From assembly GCF_015680705.1 (NCBI RefSeq), contig NZ_JADNYP010000008.1:1-64000 (forward strand): a stretch of DNA of 64,000 nucleotides. Reading direction: 5' to 3'. Origin of the DNA: Pseudomonas fulva. Lineage in GTDB: Bacteria > Pseudomonadota > Gammaproteobacteria > Pseudomonadales > Pseudomonadaceae. A program made the translations under genes and the position numbers. Within the stretch, counting starts at the first letter, position 1. Every line of letters starts with the position of its first letter. A model generated the notes under the pieces. The model made no database searches. It was not told where the DNA came from and saw only the letters and a list, made by a program, of their open reading frames with translations. Positions 56,625 through 64,000 of the stretch are shown here, piece after piece.

Positions 56625-57821
56625 ATGGCCACTCCCGCGGACACCACCACCCAATCCCCGGCGCCCGGACCCTCACGCAAGCGCAAGCCCCTGTTGCTCG
56701 GCTTGCTCTTGCTGGTCGTGCTTGGGGCCCTAGGCGCCTGGGCCTGGCATGCCCTGTACGGGCGCTGGTACGAAAGTACCGATGATGCCTACGTCAACGG
56801 CAACGTGGTGGAGATCACGCCGCTGGTGACCGGGACGGTAACCAGTATCGGTGCCGATGACGGCGATCTGGTCCAGGCCGGCCAGGTACTGCTGCGCTTC
56901 GACCCCAGCGACAGCGAAGTCGCGCTGCAGGCGGCCAAGGCCAGCCTGGCGCGTACCGTGCGCCAGGTACGCGGGCTGTACAGCAATGTCGATGCGCTCA
57001 AGGCGCAAGTGCAGAGCCGCCAGGCAGAGTTCAAGAAGGCGCGCGAGAATTACAACCGGCGCAAGGTCCTGGCCGACAGCGGAGCGATCGCCGCCGAAGA
57101 GCTCTCGCACGCCCGTGACGACCTGGCCGCGGCGCAGAGTGCGCTCGACAGCGCGCGCCAGCAGTTGGCTACCAGCACGGCGCTGGTCGACGATACCGTG
57201 GTGTCTTCCCACCCCGAGGTGATGGCCGCGGCGGCGGATGTGCGTCAGGCTTTCCTGGCGCATGCGCGCACGACCTTGCTGGCGCCAGTGACCGGGCATG
57301 TGGCCAAGCGCACGGTGCAACTCGGCCAGCGCCTGCAACCGGGCACGGCGACCATGGCGGTGATCCCGCTGGACCAGGTATGGATCGATGCCAACTTCAA
57401 GGAAACCCAGTTGCGTGACATGCGCATCGGCCAGCCCGTCGAGATCAGCGCCGATCTCTATGGCGGTGACGTGCACTACCATGGCACGGTCGACAGCCTG
57501 GGGGCGGGCACGGGCAGTGCCTTTGCCTTGCTGCCGGCGCAGAATGCCACGGGAAACTGGATCAAGATCGTCCAGCGGGTACCGGTGCGTATCCATCTGG
57601 ACGCCCGCGAGCTCAAGGAACATCCACTGCGCATCGGCCTGTCCACCGACGTGCAAGTCGACTTGCATGACCAGAGCGGCCCGGTCCTGGCCCAGCAGCC
57701 ACCGCGGCACCCGACCTTCACCACGCAAGTCTACGATCGCCAGCTGGCCGAGGCTGACGAACTGATCGCCCAGCTGATCCATGACAACAGCGCCGCCAGC
57801 GGCAAGACGGCGCAACGATGA
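56625..57821 (+). CDS. emrA: EmrA-type membrane fusion protein (HlyD family)
   Basis: The 398-residue periplasmic adaptor has one N-terminal membrane anchor at about 26-48, a biotinyl-lipoyl-like half (STDDAYVNGNVVEITPLVTG, GDLVQAGQVLLRFDPSD), a long coiled-coil hairpin at about 100-200 and the beta-barrel with WIDANFKETQLRDMRIGQPV. It links the EmrB-type inner-membrane pump to an outer-membrane channel encoded elsewhere. Its stop overlaps the emrB start (ATGA). Confidence 0.92.
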   Translation: MATPADTTTQSPAPGPSRKRKPLLLGLLLLVVLGALGAWAWHALYGRWYESTDDAYVNGNVVEITPLVTGTVTSIGADDGDLVQAGQVLLRFDPSDSEVALQAAKASLARTVRQVRGLYSNVDALKAQVQSRQAEFKKARENYNRRKVLADSGAIAAEELSHARDDLAAAQSALDSARQQLATSTALVDDTVVSSHPEVMAAAADVRQAFLAHARTTLLAPVTGHVAKRTVQLGQRLQPGTATMAVIPLDQVWIDANFKETQLRDMRIGQPVEISADLYGGDVHYHGTVDSLGAGTGSAFALLPAQNATGNWIKIVQRVPVRIHLDARELKEHPLRIGLSTDVQVDLHDQSGPVLAQQPPRHPTFTTQVYDRQLAEADELIAQLIHDNSAASGKTAQR

Positions 57822-59353
57822 GCGATCAGGCACCGGCGCAGTTCACGCCTCCGAGCCTGCTGCTGAGCACCATAGGCCTGTCGCTGGCGACCTTCATGCA
57901 GGTGCTCGACACCACTATCGCCAACGTGGCCTTGCCGACCATTTCCGGCAACCTTGGGGTCAGCTACGAGCAGGGCACCTGGGTCATCACTTCGTTCGCC
58001 GTGAGCAATGCCATCGCCTTGCCGTTGACCGGCTGGCTGAGCCGCCGTTTCGGCGAGGTCAGGCTGTTCGTCTGGGCGACGCTGCTGTTCGTGCTCGCCT
58101 CGTTCCTGTGCGGCATTGCCCAGTCGATGCCGGAGCTGGTCGGTTTCCGGGTCTTGCAGGGCGTCGTGGCGGGGCCATTGTATCCGATGACCCAGACCTT
58201 GCTGATTGCGATCTATCCCCCGGCCAAGCGCGGCATGGCCCTGGCCTTGCTGGCCATGGTCACGGTGGTCGCGCCGATCGCCGGGCCGATCCTCGGCGGC
58301 TGGATCACCGATAGCTACAGCTGGCCCTGGATCTTCTTCATCAATGTGCCGATCGGCCTGTTCGCCGCCGCGGTGGTGCGCCAGCAGATGCGTAGCCGTC
58401 CAGTGGTCACCAGCCGCCAGCCGATGGACTACATCGGCCTGCTCACGCTGATCGTCGGGGTCGGTGCCTTGCAGGTGGTGCTGGACAAGGGTAATGACCT
58501 GGACTGGTTCGAGTCGCCGTTCATCATTGGCGGTAGCCTGGTGTCACTGGTGTTCCTGGCGATCTTCGTGATCTGGGAGCTGACCGACCGCCATCCGGTG
58601 GTCAACCTGCGGCTGTTCGTGCACCGCAATTTCCGCATCGGCACCCTGGTGCTGGTTGGCGGGTACGCCGGCTTCTTCGGCATCAACCTGATCCTGCCGC
58701 AATGGCTGCAGACCCAGATGGGCTATACCCCGACCTGGGCTGGCCTGGCGGTGGCGCCCATCGGCCTGCTGCCAGTGATCATGTCGCCCTTCGTCGGCAA
58801 GTACGCGCATCGCTTCGACCTGCGCGTGCTGGCAGCGCTGGCGTTCCTGGCGATCGGCGGCAGCTGCTACATGCGGGCGGGCTTCACCAGCCAGGTCGAC
58901 TTCCAGCATATCGCGCTGGTGCAGTTGTTCATGGGCATCGGCGTGGCGCTGTTCTTCATGCCGACGCTAAGCATCCTGCTGTCCGACCTGCCGCCGCAGC
59001 AGATCGCCGACGGCTCGGGCCTGGCCACCTTTTTGCGAACCTTGGGCGGCAGTTTCGCGGCTTCCCTGACCACCTGGATCTGGATTCGTCGCGCCGACCA
59101 GCACCATGCCTACCTGGGCGAGCATGTCAGTCTGTACGAGCCGGCGACCCGGCATGCCCTGGACACGCTCGGCGGGGCCAACCTGCACAGCTATGCCCAG
59201 CTCGAGCAGATCATCAACGGCCAGGCCTACATGATGTCGACCGTCGACTACTTCACCTTGATGACCTGGGTCTTCGCCGGTCTGATCCTGCTGGTCTGGT
59301 TCGCCCGGCCACCGTTCTCGGCCAAGCCTGCGCCAGGCTCCGGCGGCCACTGA
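57818..59353 (+). CDS. emrB: EmrB-type multidrug efflux MFS transporter (DHA2 family)
   Basis: The 511-residue inner-membrane protein has 14 expected helices. DHA2 motifs are VLDTTIANVALPTISGNLGV in helix 1, LSRRFGEVRLF in the A-loop and FRVLQGVVAGPLYPM. It exports hydrophobic drugs with proton antiport together with the adaptor. It is last in the marR-emrA-emrB operon and faces the MocR gene. Confidence 0.93.
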   Translation: MSDQAPAQFTPPSLLLSTIGLSLATFMQVLDTTIANVALPTISGNLGVSYEQGTWVITSFAVSNAIALPLTGWLSRRFGEVRLFVWATLLFVLASFLCGIAQSMPELVGFRVLQGVVAGPLYPMTQTLLIAIYPPAKRGMALALLAMVTVVAPIAGPILGGWITDSYSWPWIFFINVPIGLFAAAVVRQQMRSRPVVTSRQPMDYIGLLTLIVGVGALQVVLDKGNDLDWFESPFIIGGSLVSLVFLAIFVIWELTDRHPVVNLRLFVHRNFRIGTLVLVGGYAGFFGINLILPQWLQTQMGYTPTWAGLAVAPIGLLPVIMSPFVGKYAHRFDLRVLAALAFLAIGGSCYMRAGFTSQVDFQHIALVQLFMGIGVALFFMPTLSILLSDLPPQQIADGSGLATFLRTLGGSFAASLTTWIWIRRADQHHAYLGEHVSLYEPATRHALDTLGGANLHSYAQLEQIINGQAYMMSTVDYFTLMTWVFAGLILLVWFARPPFSAKPAPGSGGH

Positions 59354-59363
59354 AGCCGGTGCC

Positions 59364-60785
59364 TCAGCCCTTGGCTGGCAGCGAGTGGATGATCCTGCCC
59401 AAGGTCTCGATCGCCTGCTCTTCACTGGCCCCCCAGGGGCTGCCGTAGTTCAGGCGGATACAGTTGGCGAAGCCGCGGGTCGGCGAGAAGATCGGCCCTG
59501 GCGCCACGCTGATGCCCTGGGCCAGGGCGATCTTGAACAGTTGCAGCGAATCGACCTGCTCCGGCAGCTCGAGCCAGAGGAAATAGCCGCCTGACGGTTG
59601 GCTGACTCGGGTCTGCGCCGGGAAGTGTCGGCCGATCGCTGCCAGCATGCTGGCCTGCTGGCTCTCCAGCGCATAGCGCAGGCGCCGCAAGTGCCGATCG
59701 TAGCCTCCGTGCTGGAGGTAGTCGGCGATCGCGGCCTGGGCTGGCATGGAGGCGCACAGCGAGGTCATCAGCTTGAGTCGCTCGACTTTCTGCGCGAAAC
59801 GTCCGGCCGCCACCCAGCCGACACGGTAGCCGGGCGCCAGGCTCTTGGCGAAAGACCCGCAATGCAGCACCAGGCCATCGGTATCGAAGGCCTTGGCCGG
59901 CTTCGGTGCCTGTTGCGAGTAATACAGCTCGGCATAGACATCGTCCTCGATCAGCGGCACCTGATGCCGACGCAGCAGCTCCACCAGCGCCTGCTTGCTG
60001 GCGTCGGGCATGCTGGCGCCGACCGGGTTCTGGAAGCTGGTCATGCACCATACGGCCTTGACCGGGTGGCGTTCCAAGGTCTGTGCCAGCACCGCCAGGT
60101 CCATGCCCTGGCGTGGATGCACCGGAATCTCCACGGCCTTGAGCTTGAGACGCTCGAGGATCTGCAGGCAGGCATAGAAGGCCGGCGCCTCGATCGCTAC
60201 CAGGTCCCCCGGACCGGTGACCGCTTGCAGGCACAGGTTCAGCGCTTCGAGGGCGCCATTGGTGATCAGCAGTTCATCCATCGGTAGTACCAGGCCAGCG
60301 ACCATGTAGCGCAGGGCGATCTGCCGGCGCAGCTGGGGATTGCCCGGCGACAGGTCGCTGACCACCATGCGCGGGTCCATGTTGCGACTGGCGCTGGCCA
60401 GCGAACGCGCCAACCGCTGCAACGGGAACAGGGTCGGACTTGGGAACGCCGAGCCGAACGGTACCGTGTGCGGGTCCTTGATCGAGTCGAGGATGGAAAA
60501 GACCAGGCTGCTGACGTCCACCTCGGTGGACTGGCTGGCCGGTTGCAGTTGTACCGGCTCGCTGAATGGCTGGGTGACGTGATTGTTGACATAGTAGCCC
60601 GAGCGCGGCCTGGCCCTGATCAGGCCGCGTCGCTCCAGCAGGTAGTACGCCTGGAACACCGTCGATGGGCTCACGCCATGGGTCTGGCTGGCATAGCGCA
60701 CCGACGGGACACGCTGTCCAGGCCCCAGCACGCCGGAGCGGATCAGTTCGGCAATATCGTCGGCAAAGCGTTCGTAGCGTTTCAT
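59364..60785 (-). CDS. MocR-type regulator (GntR HTH plus PLP aminotransferase-like domain)
   Basis: The 473-residue protein from ATG 60785 (MKRYERFADDIAEL) has a GntR HTH (RVPSVRYASQTHGVSPSTVFQAYYLLE) and an aminotransferase-fold domain with the PLP site HCGSFAKSLAPGYRVGW, lysine present. The SYNP-like loop is SFQNPVG. Unlike the gene at 44179 it looks functional. MocR proteins sense PLP or an amino compound and control neighbouring genes. Its target is not evident; the divergent mgtC-like gene is one candidate. Confidence 0.9.
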   Translation of the reverse strand: MKRYERFADDIAELIRSGVLGPGQRVPSVRYASQTHGVSPSTVFQAYYLLERRGLIRARPRSGYYVNNHVTQPFSEPVQLQPASQSTEVDVSSLVFSILDSIKDPHTVPFGSAFPSPTLFPLQRLARSLASASRNMDPRMVVSDLSPGNPQLRRQIALRYMVAGLVLPMDELLITNGALEALNLCLQAVTGPGDLVAIEAPAFYACLQILERLKLKAVEIPVHPRQGMDLAVLAQTLERHPVKAVWCMTSFQNPVGASMPDASKQALVELLRRHQVPLIEDDVYAELYYSQQAPKPAKAFDTDGLVLHCGSFAKSLAPGYRVGWVAAGRFAQKVERLKLMTSLCASMPAQAAIADYLQHGGYDRHLRRLRYALESQQASMLAAIGRHFPAQTRVSQPSGGYFLWLELPEQVDSLQLFKIALAQGISVAPGPIFSPTRGFANCIRLNYGSPWGASEEQAIETLGRIIHSLPAKG

Positions 60786-61064
60786 CTGGACTCGGCGGCT
60801 GGAAGAAGGGAGGCGGCGCGGTGCCTGAACGATCAAGGCACGGGCGATCGCCTCGGCCGCTCGCTGTGGCGATGGTAGCGCCGTGCGACGCTTGCGGCAC
60901 AGACTCACTTGGCGCGAACGAAACCATATCAGATTGTCCTGCGCTCATCCGCCTGGCCTGCGCCAAGGCTGGCGGGCTCGCTTGCCATGGCCGTCTCGCC
61001 AGGGAGGGCACTCCCTTCGTGCGTGACGGTCCATGTTCTACATGGAACAGTCCGGGAGGGCACG

Positions 61065-61592
61065 ATGGCGTCTTGGCAGGAATCTGTCTGGGAAGTGCTG
61101 CAGGCCGAATTCGCCGATCTTGCCGACGTGGGGGAGGTGACACGTATCATCGTTCGCCTGCTCATGGCGGCCTTGCTTGGTGCCGTGCTCGGTTTCGAGC
61201 GCGAAAGCCGTGGCAAGTCGGCTGGTGTCCGTACGCACATGCTGGTCTCGCTGGGCGCGGCCTTGTTCGTGCTCGCGCCGAGCATGGCTGGCGCCGACGA
61301 GGAGGCGCTCAGCCGGGTCATCCAGGGCATCGTCGCAGGGATCGGCTTCCTGGGTGCCGGGACCATTCTCAAGGGCAACGGCATCGACACCAGCCATGTG
61401 AAGGGACTGACCACCGCGGCGGGCCTGTGGATGACGGCCGCCATCGGCACCGCTGCTGGCATGGGCCGCGAGGCGACGGCGCTGGCCAGCACCCTGCTGG
61501 CGCTGCTGGTGCTTGGCAGCATGCCGGTACTGGTGGAGAAGGTGGCCGCACAGACCGAAGAGAAGAAAAAGGAAGAGGACGCAAAGCACTGA
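61065..61592 (+). CDS. MgtC/SapB family membrane protein
   Basis: The 175-residue protein from ATG 61065 (MASWQESVWEVLQAEF) has four to five membrane helices and the MgtC core: RLLMAALLGAVLGFERESRG, VRTHMLVSLGAALFV, VIQGIVAGIGFLGAGTILK and GLTTAAGLWMTAAIGTAAG. It is short of the long C-terminal ACT-like domain of MgtC proper, so it is the SapB/YhiD-like form. The family is tied to magnesium limitation and ATP synthase control. A GGGAGGG site precedes the start. Confidence 0.87.
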   Translation: MASWQESVWEVLQAEFADLADVGEVTRIIVRLLMAALLGAVLGFERESRGKSAGVRTHMLVSLGAALFVLAPSMAGADEEALSRVIQGIVAGIGFLGAGTILKGNGIDTSHVKGLTTAAGLWMTAAIGTAAGMGREATALASTLLALLVLGSMPVLVEKVAAQTEEKKKEEDAKH

Positions 61593-61593
61593 G

Positions 61594-61615
61594 GGGAGCC
61601 GAAGCCCCCCTCAAA
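61594..61615. terminator. Bidirectional hairpin between mgtC-like gene and the crcY-like RNA
   Basis: GAGGGGAGCCGAAGCCCCCCTC forms a stem around GCCGAAGC right after the mgtC-like stop. It can close the mgtC transcript on the plus strand and the small RNA on the minus strand. Confidence 0.6.
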
Positions 61616-61941
61616 GCGTTGTTGCCTGCTCTTTATTATTGTTGAGACGGCCCATTGTTGTTCTTGTCAGCCTTGCCTCGGTATCGCATGCGGCCCCCAT
61701 TCGGGACCAAGAGCAAACGTATTTTTTTGAGCGCTGACCTGCATCCATCCGCGGATCCGATCCTGACCGCCACTACCTCGAGGTAGTCTTGTTGTTCTGT
61801 GCCAGGCCGCGAGGGTTACCCTCCGGGACGCGTGTCGACTCCAAAAAAATCTGCTTGCTACGTCTCTGCCGTGTTGTTCTTGTTATGTCAGAGTCGCCAT
61901 CTGTTGTTCTTGTTGGGTATCACGTTTTTGTTTTTGTTATG
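61594..61941 (-). ncRNA. crcY: CrcY/CrcZ-type small RNA that titrates Hfq-Crc
   Basis: On the minus strand the stretch carries repeated A-rich CA motifs: AACAAAAACAAAAAC (61924-61939), CAACAAGAACAACA (61902-61915), TAACAAGAACAACA (61872-61885), CAGAACAACAAG (61788-61799), ACAAGAACAACAA (61655-61667) and AACAATAATAA near 61632. These are the Hfq/Crc-binding AAnAAnAA type. A near-consensus sigma-54 promoter sits just upstream, and about 350 nt fits the known size of CrcY/CrcZ. From memory, P. putida KT2440 crcY also lies beside an mgtC-family gene. It should relieve catabolite repression when CbrAB is active. Exact ends are estimated. Confidence 0.82.
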
Positions 61942-61950
61942 CCAGAGAGA

Positions 61951-61968
61951 AAGCAGATGCCGTGCCAA
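61951..61968 (-). promoter_or_regulatory. Sigma-54 promoter of the crcY-like RNA
   Basis: Read on the minus strand, TTGGCACGGCATCTGCTT has the consensus -24 TTGGCACG and a -12 CTGCTT with GG-N10-GC spacing, differing from the -12 consensus TTGC only in its first base. The predicted start is about 61941. Confidence 0.88.
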
Positions 61969-62049
61969 CTTCAAAAAACTCTTTTAAATCAGCGGTTTAA
62001 AATTTTTATCCACTTCGTCGCGCTTCTGCTTCGATTCATTTTGTTTCCC

Positions 62050-62091
62050 TGTTACCCGCTTGCGCCCTGCCGGGGTGCGGGGGCGGTAACA
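62050..62091 (-). promoter_or_regulatory. Putative CbrB upstream activating sequence
   Basis: TGTTAC at 62050-62055 and GTAACA at 62086-62091 match the half-sites recalled for CbrB boxes at crcZ/crcY promoters. Here they are 30 bases apart rather than the shorter spacing I recall. They lie about 85-125 bases upstream of the sigma-54 promoter, a usual enhancer distance. Confidence 0.5.
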
Positions 62092-62178
62092 CTTTGGTCA
62101 TAGTCGCAAGCCACTGGCTCAAGCCACAGGCAAAAGCAGACCGGCGTCGCGGTCTCGCTCTTGCTTGCAGCCCACGGC

Positions 62179-63162
62179 TCACCGATCGACGTCGACGACG
62201 ATCCGCCCCCGCACCTGCCCGGCAAGCAGACGGTTGGCCGTTGCGATGACCTCATCCAGGCCAATCTCCTCGGTGATGAGGTCCAGCTGGGGCAGGTCCA
62301 GGGCATCGGCCAGGCGCTGCCAGGCCTCGATGCGACGCTGGTAGGGCTGAGTCACGCTGTTGATGCCCAGCAGGCTGACACCGCGCAGGATGAAGGGCGC
62401 CACCGACGCCGGGAAATCCATGCCCTGGGCCAATCCGCAGGCGGCGACAGCGCCTTCGGCCTGGGTGCCGGCGCAGACGTTGGCCAGGGTATGGCTGCCG
62501 ACCGAATCGATGGCGCCGGCCCAACGCTCCTTGCTCAGCGGGCGACCGGGCGAGGACAGTTCCGAGCGTTCGATGATGCGGCTGGCACCCAGCTGCTCGA
62601 GGTAGCCGGCTTCTTGCATCCGGCCGGTAGCAGCGATCACTTCGTAACCGGCCCGCGCCAGCAGGCTGATGGCGAAGCTGCCGACGCCGCCACTGGCCCC
62701 GGTGACCAGGATTGGCCCGTGCTGCGGTTGCAGGCCGTGGTGCTGCAAGGCCATCAGACAGAGCATGGCGGTATAGCCGGCGGTGCCGATGGCCATGCAC
62801 TGGCGCTCGTCCAGCCCAGCCGGCAATGGGATCAGCCAGTCGCCTTTGAGCCGCGCCCGCTGCGCCAGGCCGCCCCAGTGACTCTCGCCGACCCCCCAGC
62901 CATTGAGCAACACGCGGTCGCCAGCCTGGTAGGCGGGATGGCTGCTGTGCTCGACCGTACCGGCCAGGTCGATGCCTGGCACCATGGGAAACTGCCGGAC
63001 CACCGGGCTCTTGCCGCTGATGGCCAGGCCATCCTTGTAGTTCAGCGTGCTGTAGGCGACCCGGACGGTGACATCGCCGTCGGGCAGGCGGGCGTCTTCC
63101 AGCTCGGCAAGTTCGACCTTCTGCTCGTGTTCGTGCTTGTCGATCAGGATTGCCTTGTACAT
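62179..63162 (-). CDS. Acrylyl-CoA reductase/quinone oxidoreductase family protein (AcuI/YhdH type)
   Basis: The 327-residue medium-chain dehydrogenase from ATG 63162 ([20 protein letters not shown]) has the YhdH/AcuI signatures: [52 protein letters not shown] and the NADPH loop [16 protein letters not shown]. AcuI-type enzymes reduce acrylyl-CoA to propionyl-CoA. It lies beyond the small RNA promoter and is transcribed toward it. A GGAGAA site precedes the start. Confidence 0.9.
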   Translation of the reverse strand: MYKAILIDKHEHEQKVELAELEDARLPDGDVTVRVAYSTLNYKDGLAISGKSPVVRQFPMVPGIDLAGTVEHSSHPAYQAGDRVLLNGWGVGESHWGGLAQRARLKGDWLIPLPAGLDERQCMAIGTAGYTAMLCLMALQHHGLQPQHGPILVTGASGGVGSFAISLLARAGYEVIAATGRMQEAGYLEQLGASRIIERSELSSPGRPLSKERWAGAIDSVGSHTLANVCAGTQAEGAVAACGLAQGMDFPASVAPFILRGVSLLGINSVTQPYQRRIEAWQRLADALDLPQLDLITEEIGLDEVIATANRLLAGQVRGRIVVDVDR

Positions 63163-63322
63163 CGGTGTTCTCCTTCGTGAGCCATCGTGGCGATTGCGCT
63201 TGGTGCATGATGATGATGCCGGCAAGCGCCACGCGATACTGCACTTTTTGCCGATGCGAGGCTCTATGCAGGGCAAGGCCTAGCCGATTCCCGGCTTGGC
63301 CACCGATCGTCGACCTTGTCTC

Positions 63323-64000
63323 ATGCCTGTCCGTGCCTCTTACCGCGTCCGTCGCCTGCTACTGCCAGGCCTGCTGCTCTGCCTGGCCGGCTGTACCCAG
63401 CAGCAAGGCCGGGACATCGTCAACCAGCTGGGTGCAGGCACGCCACGCGAACTGTTCCAGACCAGCGTCGACCGCATGGCCACGCTGGCCATGCAGGACA
63501 ACCTGCAAAGCCTGTACGTGCTGATGGACAAGCTCTATCTGCGCAATCCCAACCAGTTGCAGCGGTCGGGCTTCGTCGATGCGGCCACGGCCGAGCGGCA
63601 GATTCGTCTTGCCATCGAGCAGAGCCGGCCGCTGCCGCAGCTAGGCCAGCGCCGCGACCTGGCTGCCTTGAGCTATGCGCTCGATCCGCAATTTCGCGGT
63701 GATCGGGTCGGCGCGTTCATCTACGCGATCGGCAGCATGCTGATCACCGCCCATGGCGGCCGCACCGAGTTCTTCATGACCGATACCATCGACCCGCTGT
63801 TCGTCAACAATGCGGCGCGCAATATCGAGAAGGCCACCTGGATGCTCGGCCAGCGCCAGGATGCCAACGGCGTGCTGCTGCTGTTTTCCAACGAAATCTC
63901 GGAAGAGGGCAGCAACCTGAGCTTCGCCGTGGAGTTCGGCAAGATCGTCGCGCGGCTCGACCTGATTGCCCAGATGCTCGACGAGCGCTACCGGCGTATC
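63323..64000 (+). CDS. Probable lipoprotein, 3' end beyond the window
   Basis: The frame is open for 226 codons from ATG 63323 to the window edge. The N-terminus has a basic segment, a Leu-rich core and the lipobox LAGC (PGLLLCLAGCTQQQ), so the mature protein should start at Cys24 and be lipid-anchored. The mature part is alpha/beta mixed with FRGDRVGAFIYAIGSMLITA and later EKATWMLGQRQDANG. I do not recognise the family; the style suggests a conserved Pseudomonas lipoprotein. Confidence 0.78.
   Translation, partial: MPVRASYRVRRLLLPGLLLCLAGCTQQQGRDIVNQLGAGTPRELFQTSVDRMATLAMQDNLQSLYVLMDKLYLRNPNQLQRSGFVDAATAERQIRLAIEQSRPLPQLGQRRDLAALSYALDPQFRGDRVGAFIYAIGSMLITAHGGRTEFFMTDTIDPLFVNNAARNIEKATWMLGQRQDANGVLLLFSNEISEEGSNLSFAVEFGKIVARLDLIAQMLDERYRRI

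Noticed and set aside
1..64000. CRISPR arrays, tRNA or rRNA genes
   Set aside because: No regularly spaced repeats and no cloverleaf-like or rRNA-like segments were seen on reading; in particular none beside the integrase at 38716-39987.

Overview
The window looks like a Pseudomonas chromosome, most likely of the P. putida group. The reasons are the GC-rich coding sequence with long antisense shadow ORFs, a REP pair with the classic P. putida-type arms, sigma-54 promoters, and a CrcY/CrcZ-type small RNA next to an mgtC gene. No tRNA, rRNA or CRISPR array was seen. The left 22.6 kb is accessory DNA, 22.6-37.5 kb is a catabolic block, 37.5-40.1 kb is an integrase scar, and 40.1-64 kb reads as ordinary chromosome.

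Region 1 (1-20056) is bounded by two direct copies of one IS256-family element: the last 106 bp at the left edge and a full copy at 18678-20056, identical over the overlap. Between them are two carboxylate or sugar-acid type catabolic modules. Module A has a LysR regulator, an iron-type alcohol dehydrogenase, an ACS-family MFS carrier, a ketoglutarate-semialdehyde-type dehydrogenase, a broken TIM-barrel isomerase, a small conserved protein, a PAS/sigma-54 activator, a second iron-type dehydrogenase behind a sigma-54 promoter, and a permease. Module B is a LysR regulator divergent from a PhyH-type 2-oxoglutarate dioxygenase, a second ACS carrier and a second ketoglutarate-semialdehyde-type dehydrogenase. 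An IS3-family element lies between the modules, next to the tail of another IS3-family transposase. I do not recognise the substrate of either module.

Region 2 (20057-22626) is a small mobile-element remnant with a beheaded hypothetical gene, an AlpA-type regulator and an inovirus Gp2/YagK-like protein. It is fused into a DUF2950 gene whose 5' part is gone and whose 3' end is frameshifted. Region 3 (23425-37464) encodes what looks like the N-methylhydantoin route for creatinine: CodB-type permease, PucR regulator, CodA-type deaminase with altered active-site residues, a stray ketosynthase, an MHS carrier, HyuA, HyuB, an NCS1 permease, a LysR regulator and N-carbamoylsarcosine amidase. A motif shared between the amidase promoter and the ketosynthase promoter suggests one LysR regulon.

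Region 4 (37578-39987) is a TSUP permease gene broken by an integrase fragment and followed by a complete tyrosine integrase. Region 5 (40139-64000) holds a LysR/alcohol dehydrogenase pair, an unknown two-gene operon with a degenerate MocR-like regulator, a LexA-box-preceded DNA-repair operon (FAN1 nuclease plus a nuclease-helicase fusion), phosphoglucomutase, a chemoreceptor, an antiporter, a MarR-EmrAB efflux operon, a MocR regulator, mgtC, the crcY-like RNA with a near-consensus sigma-54 promoter, an AcuI-type reductase, and a lipoprotein gene running off the right edge.
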